Source of the DNA: Candidatus Portnoybacteria bacterium CG08_land_8_20_14_0_20_40_83
GTDB taxonomy: Bacteria > Patescibacteriota > Minisyncoccia > Portnoybacterales > GWB1-42-6
Assembly (NCBI GenBank): GCA_002774415.1
Contig: PEYL01000085.1
Coordinates: forward strand, 1 to 13,800
DNA: 13,800 nt
Direction of reading: 5' to 3'
The number at the start of each line of letters is the position of its first letter. Positions within the stretch are counted from its first letter, which is position 1. The notes under the pieces are model-generated. The model saw only the letters and a list, made by a program, of their open reading frames with translations. It was not told where the DNA came from and searched no databases. Shown here one piece after another: positions 11,427 to 13,800 of the stretch. A program made the translations under genes and the position numbers.

Positions 11427-13573
11427 TTCTTCATTTCCTCCACCGCTTCGTTGAGCATTTGGACATACAAGCTAAGTCCCACGGCATTGATAGAGCCCGA
11501 TTGCTCGCGGCCCAGAATATTTCCGGCGCCGCGGATTTCCAAATCGCGCAAAGCGATTTGGTAGCCCGAACCCAGCGCCTCGGCTTCTTTTAAAGCATCT
11601 AATCTTTGCTTTGCAATATCCGTTAATTTTTTGGCGTTGTACAGAAAATAAGCATATGCTTGTTTGTCTGAACGGCCGATCCTTCCCCGCAGCTGATAAC
11701 TTTGGGCCAGGCCTAATTTGGTCGCATAAGCAACAATTAGTGTATTGACATTGGGAAAGTCCAGGCCGTTTTCAATAATTGTCGTGGCAACTAAAACATC
11801 AATTTTGCCTTCGCCAAATTCGTCCATGACTTGCACAAGCTGTTTTTCGTGCAGGCGGCCGTGGACAATGGCGATATTAACTTTTTTCCCTTCCCTCAGA
11901 TGAGGGGAGAGGAGGGGAGAGGTGCTGAAATTCAACACCTCCCCTTTAATTCCCCTCCTCATCTGAGGAGGGGAGGAATGCAATAATTTTTCAATCTGCC
12001 TTTTGGCTAATTCAATTGTTTCCACGCGGTTGTGCAGATAATAAATTTGTCCGCCGCGCGCCAGCTCATATTTGATCGCCTGTTTTATGATTTTAAAAGA
12101 AGAAGGTTGAATAAATGTTTTTACGGGCATACGGCCCGGCGGGGCGGTTTGAATTAAGCTTATATCGCGCAGACCCGATATTGCCAGATGCATGGTGCGC
12201 GGAATCGGAGTGGCGCTTAAACTCAAAACATCAATCCCGTAAAGCGATTCGTTTGAACGCAAGTTGAAGTCAGACTTCTGATGCCCTTGAAGTCTGACTT
12301 CAACTTGTCCACTCCTTAATCCTTTGAAAAAGTCCTTTTGTTTAACGCCGAATCTTTGTTCCTCGTCAATAACAACCAACCCCAAGTTGGTAAATCGGAC
12401 ATCTTTTTGAATGAGGCGGTGAGTGCCAATTGCAATATCAACTTTACCATCTTTGATTTTTTTGACGGTTTCGACTTGCTGTTTTTTGGTTTGAAGCCGC
12501 GATAGCAAGGCAATATTTAAAGGAAATTTTTTAAGACGTTCAAAAAATGTATGAAAATGCTGGTGGGCTAAAATTGTTGTTGGGGCAAGCAGTACAACTT
12601 GTTTGCCGGCCAAAACGGCTTTGAAAGCCGCGCGCAAAGCAATTTCTGTTTTCCCAAAACCGACATCTCCGCAAATTAATCTGTCCATCGGCTTTTCCGA
12701 TTCCATGTCTTTTTTTACATCTTCTAAGGCTCTTAGCTGGTCGTCGGTTTCAATAAATTCAAAAGAATCTTCCAATTCTTTTTGGATGGCATCATCGGGC
12801 GGAAAGGCAAAGCCGCGAGTAGCGGCTCTTTTGGCGTAAAGTTCCAAAAGTTGCCTGGCCAGTTCAATCGTGCCTTCTTTGACTTTGCGTTTTGTTTTAT
12901 ACCAGAGCGTGCCGCCCAATCTGTGAATGATCGGCGTTTCAAAACCGATGTAGCGGGAAAGTTTGTTTTCAAGGGCCAGCGGGATATAGAGCCGGTCTTG
13001 TTTTGTGTATTCCAGAACGAAATATTTTTCAGGACTTTCTGGATTCGGCGGACTAACAGAAAGTTCACCGCCGAGTTTTCCAGCATACCCCTTAAAAATC
13101 CCGATGCCGTGGTCAAGATGAACCAGATATTCGTTTGGTTTTAAATTGCTCAAAAGCAATTGGGGGGCGCGTAAGGCAAGTTTTCTTGTTGAAGTCTGAC
13201 TTCGGGTGCCTTTGAAGTCAGACTTCAACAAGAGTGGAAAAATCTCGGCGATTTTATTGCCTAAAAATTCCAAGCGCAATGCCTTATCTGAATTTATGGC
13301 AAATATATCCAAAATGCCGCCCCGCTGGGAAAATTCTCCTTTTGAGCCCAAAGTCTGAACTCTTTCATATCCTATTTCTGTCAGACGGCGAAGAAGCTCA
13401 AACAGATTAATTTTCTGGTCTTTTTCCAAAAATATTGTATTTTCCTTCCACCAGACCTGGCTTTTGGCTATTTTTTCAATCTTGGCAAAATTTTGCGAAA
13501 ACCAAAAAACATCCCGCTCTAGGAAATAAGGCGTAATGCTTGCGACTAAAATTTTATCTTTAACTTTATTCAT
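11423..13573 (-). CDS. mfd: Transcription-repair coupling factor Mfd, short form
   Basis: Mfd removes RNA polymerase stalled at lesions and recruits excision repair. The visible ORF has 716 residues against roughly 1,100-1,200 in most bacteria. It begins late in the UvrB-like part (GYERVQTLGSKGEFSQRGGILDIF, 69-91), then the CarD-like RNA polymerase-interacting domain (YLVHLDHGIGIFKGYAG, 149-165; DRLYIPL, 193-199), RecG-like helicase lobes with Walker A GDVGFGKTE (302-310), DEEQ (403-406), SATPIPRT (453-460) and YQLRGRIGRSDK (626-637), and stops after LYVQMLNEAVEEMKK. The autoinhibitory C-terminal domain is absent and the first UvrB-like domain is not in this frame. Four palindromic elements are translated inside it (about residues 114-130, 170-181, 423-438 and 532-562). 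The ATG at 13573 has no ribosome binding site, and a TGA is in frame 30 bases upstream, so the gene may be 5'-truncated by rearrangement (see 13655-13774). Confidence 0.9.
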   Translation of the reverse strand: MNKVKDKILVASITPYFLERDVFWFSQNFAKIEKIAKSQVWWKENTIFLEKDQKINLFELLRRLTEIGYERVQTLGSKGEFSQRGGILDIFAINSDKALRLEFLGNKIAEIFPLLLKSDFKGTRSQTSTRKLALRAPQLLLSNLKPNEYLVHLDHGIGIFKGYAGKLGGELSVSPPNPESPEKYFVLEYTKQDRLYIPLALENKLSRYIGFETPIIHRLGGTLWYKTKRKVKEGTIELARQLLELYAKRAATRGFAFPPDDAIQKELEDSFEFIETDDQLRALEDVKKDMESEKPMDRLICGDVGFGKTEIALRAAFKAVLAGKQVVLLAPTTILAHQHFHTFFERLKKFPLNIALLSRLQTKKQQVETVKKIKDGKVDIAIGTHRLIQKDVRFTNLGLVVIDEEQRFGVKQKDFFKGLRSGQVEVRLQGHQKSDFNLRSNESLYGIDVLSLSATPIPRTMHLAISGLRDISLIQTAPPGRMPVKTFIQPSSFKIIKQAIKYELARGGQIYYLHNRVETIELAKRQIEKLLHSSPPQMRRGIKGEVLNFSTSPLLSPHLREGKKVNIAIVHGRLHEKQLVQVMDEFGEGKIDVLVATTIIENGLDFPNVNTLIVAYATKLGLAQSYQLRGRIGRSDKQAYAYFLYNAKKLTDIAKQRLDALKEAEALGSGYQIALRDLEIRGAGNILGREQSGSINAVGLSLYVQMLNEAVEEMKK
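11889..11978. repeat. Large palindromic element in mfd (CCTCAGATGAGG type)
   Basis: Two outer arms, CCTCAGATGAGG (11894-11905) and CCTCATCTGAGG (11958-11969), are each palindromic and are inverted copies of each other. Purine-rich stretches of GAGGGGAG face CCCCTTTAATTCCCC, and the centre AGGTGCTGAA-A-TTCAACACCT (11920-11940) is a further dyad with one mismatch. It is read in frame as about 30 residues (HSSPPQMRRG to PHLREG) between helicase motifs, directly before NIAIVHGRLHEKQL. Confidence 0.8.
12260..12307. repeat. Palindromic element in mfd (GAAGTC type, copy 1)
   Basis: A perfect 19-bp inverted repeat, CAAGTTGAAGTCAGACTTC (12260-12278) against 12289-12307, with spacer TGATGCCCTT. Each arm contains the 13-base palindrome GAAGTCAGACTTC or its complement. 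It is read in frame as QVEVRLQGHQKSDFNL between the DEEQ motif and SATPIPRT. Confidence 0.88.
13032..13066. repeat. Palindromic element in mfd (GGACTTTCTG type)
   Basis: GGACTTTCTG (13032-13041) and CAGAAAGTTC (13057-13066) form a 10-bp stem with one G-T pair and a 15-base loop. It is read as a Ser/Pro-rich insert (LSVSPPNPESPEK) in the CarD-like domain, between FKGYAGKLGG and YFVLEY. Confidence 0.55.
13184..13233. repeat. Palindromic element in mfd (GAAGTC type, copy 2)
   Basis: A perfect 20-bp inverted repeat, TCTTGTTGAAGTCTGACTTC (13184-13203) against 13214-13233, spacer GGGTGCCTTT. Both the arms and the ten-base spacer (TGCC and TT in common) are related to copy 1, but the flanking pairs differ in a compensated way. 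It is read as SDFKGTRSQTSTR between the UvrB-like part and the CarD-like domain. Confidence 0.88.
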
Positions 13574-13631
13574 TGTTTCTGGAATTTTAGGGATGTTTTT
13601 TCAGAAAGGGGTCGGGGAAACTGGGTATTTC

Positions 13632-13698
13632 TTCGCTAGTGGCGAATGGAAATATTAAAACCGCGAGGTGTTAAGGAGAGAGCCGTCCGCGGCGAACG
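13632..13698. repeat. Repeat-like element in the mfd upstream spacer
   Basis: TTCGC-TAGTG-GCGAA (13632-13646) is a dyad, CCGCGAGG (13661-13668) can partly pair with CCGCGG (13687-13692), and GGCGAA occurs at both ends. It replaces the homology to mfd in the broken copy, where it supplies the codons from about SFAADG to the stop. This looks like another dispersed element. Confidence 0.4.
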
Positions 13699-13774
13699 AC
13701 AAAACTCCCCGCTCTAAAAAATAGGGGGTTAGGCTGGCGATTAAAATTTTTCCTTTTACTCTTGACAACTGCAT
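13655..13774 (-). pseudogene. Broken, diverged duplicate of the mfd beginning (39 codons)
   Basis: From the ATG at 13774 the minus strand reads RVKGKILIASLTPYFLERGV, closely matching KVKDKILVASITPYFLERDV at the start of the mfd ORF; then similarity ends and the frame closes at TAA after about 19 more codons. About four fifths of the bases match over some 65 bases, with most changes at third codon positions, as expected for diverged alleles rather than a fresh copy. It has an immediate upstream in-frame TAG and no ribosome binding site. It may be the interrupted continuation of an upstream mfd part lying beyond the window, or a dead duplicate. Confidence 0.6.
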
Positions 13775-13800
13775 CTAGGCTTATGTATGATAGCCTATTC

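Noticed and set aside
12733..13144. Open frames on both strands inside mfd
   Set aside because: They are shadows of the mfd coding frame; their products show no domain pattern and no start signals.
1..13800. parS sites near parAB
   Set aside because: No sequence close to the usual TGTTTCACGTGAAACA palindrome was found by eye; a motif scan would be needed to exclude degenerate sites.
1..13800. CRISPR array
   Set aside because: No regularly spaced identical repeats were seen; the repeats present are isolated palindromes or short degenerate tandems.
1..13800. Alternative genetic code with UGA as glycine
   Set aside because: Conserved domains run uninterrupted with UGG for Trp, and no in-frame UGA is needed to complete any gene.

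Overview
The window looks like a chromosomal segment of a small-genome bacterium of the Candidate Phyla Radiation (Patescibacteria, probably Parcubacteria- or Microgenomates-like). This is inference from AT-rich sequence, a tRNA gene without an encoded CCA end, a LAGLIDADG homing endonuclease gene lodged against tRNA genes, shortened versions of large housekeeping proteins (a Rel without ACT domain, an Mfd without its C-terminal domain), and compact mostly leftward operons. TAA, TAG and TGA all act as stops, so the code looks standard.

Layout. 1-90: 3' end of a rightward gene and a bidirectional terminator. 90-982 (minus): a complete tRNA-Leu(CAA), a two-motif LAGLIDADG endonuclease gene, and the 3' part of a second tRNA-Leu(CAA). 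1013-1041: two divergent sigma70-type promoters share their -35 region; the rightward one starts parA almost at its ATG. 1050-2728 (+): parA-parB chromosome segregation operon. 2729-2910: repeats, a displaced 3' scrap of rel and terminators. 2942-4343 (minus): a two-gene operon of unknown function, with its own promoter, lying between two diverged copies of the rel 3' end. 4445-6178 (minus): a synthetase-only Rel/RelA homologue with a hairpin leader. 6340-7000 (+): a Nudix hydrolase from a TTG start and an overlapping small membrane-protein ORF. 6979-10720 (minus): dprA, a GxxExxY gene and topA; the middle gene is bracketed by inverted repeats and looks inserted. 10863-11366 (+): a DUF5680 protein. 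11423-13573 (minus): mfd, preceded by a diverged, broken copy of its own beginning.

The most unusual structure is a set of palindromic elements placed inside or at the edge of housekeeping genes and read through in frame: four in mfd, two in topA, one at the start of dprA, and one in the rel leader related to one of the topA copies. Several share one architecture: two arms in inverted orientation, each arm itself a palindrome of 12-13 bases (GAAGTCAGACTTC type or CCTCAGATGAGG type). They insert peptides at points where the family alignments usually have short loops, resembling in principle the Rickettsia palindromic elements. A second theme is partial duplication of gene ends with mostly silent differences (rel 3' end, mfd 5' end), which suggests recombination with a diverged allele. 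Functionally the window combines segregation (ParAB), DNA topology and repair (TopA, DprA, Mfd), the stringent response (Rel), nucleotide housekeeping (Nudix) and several accessory genes. No CRISPR array, rRNA or recognisable integrase or transposase was seen.
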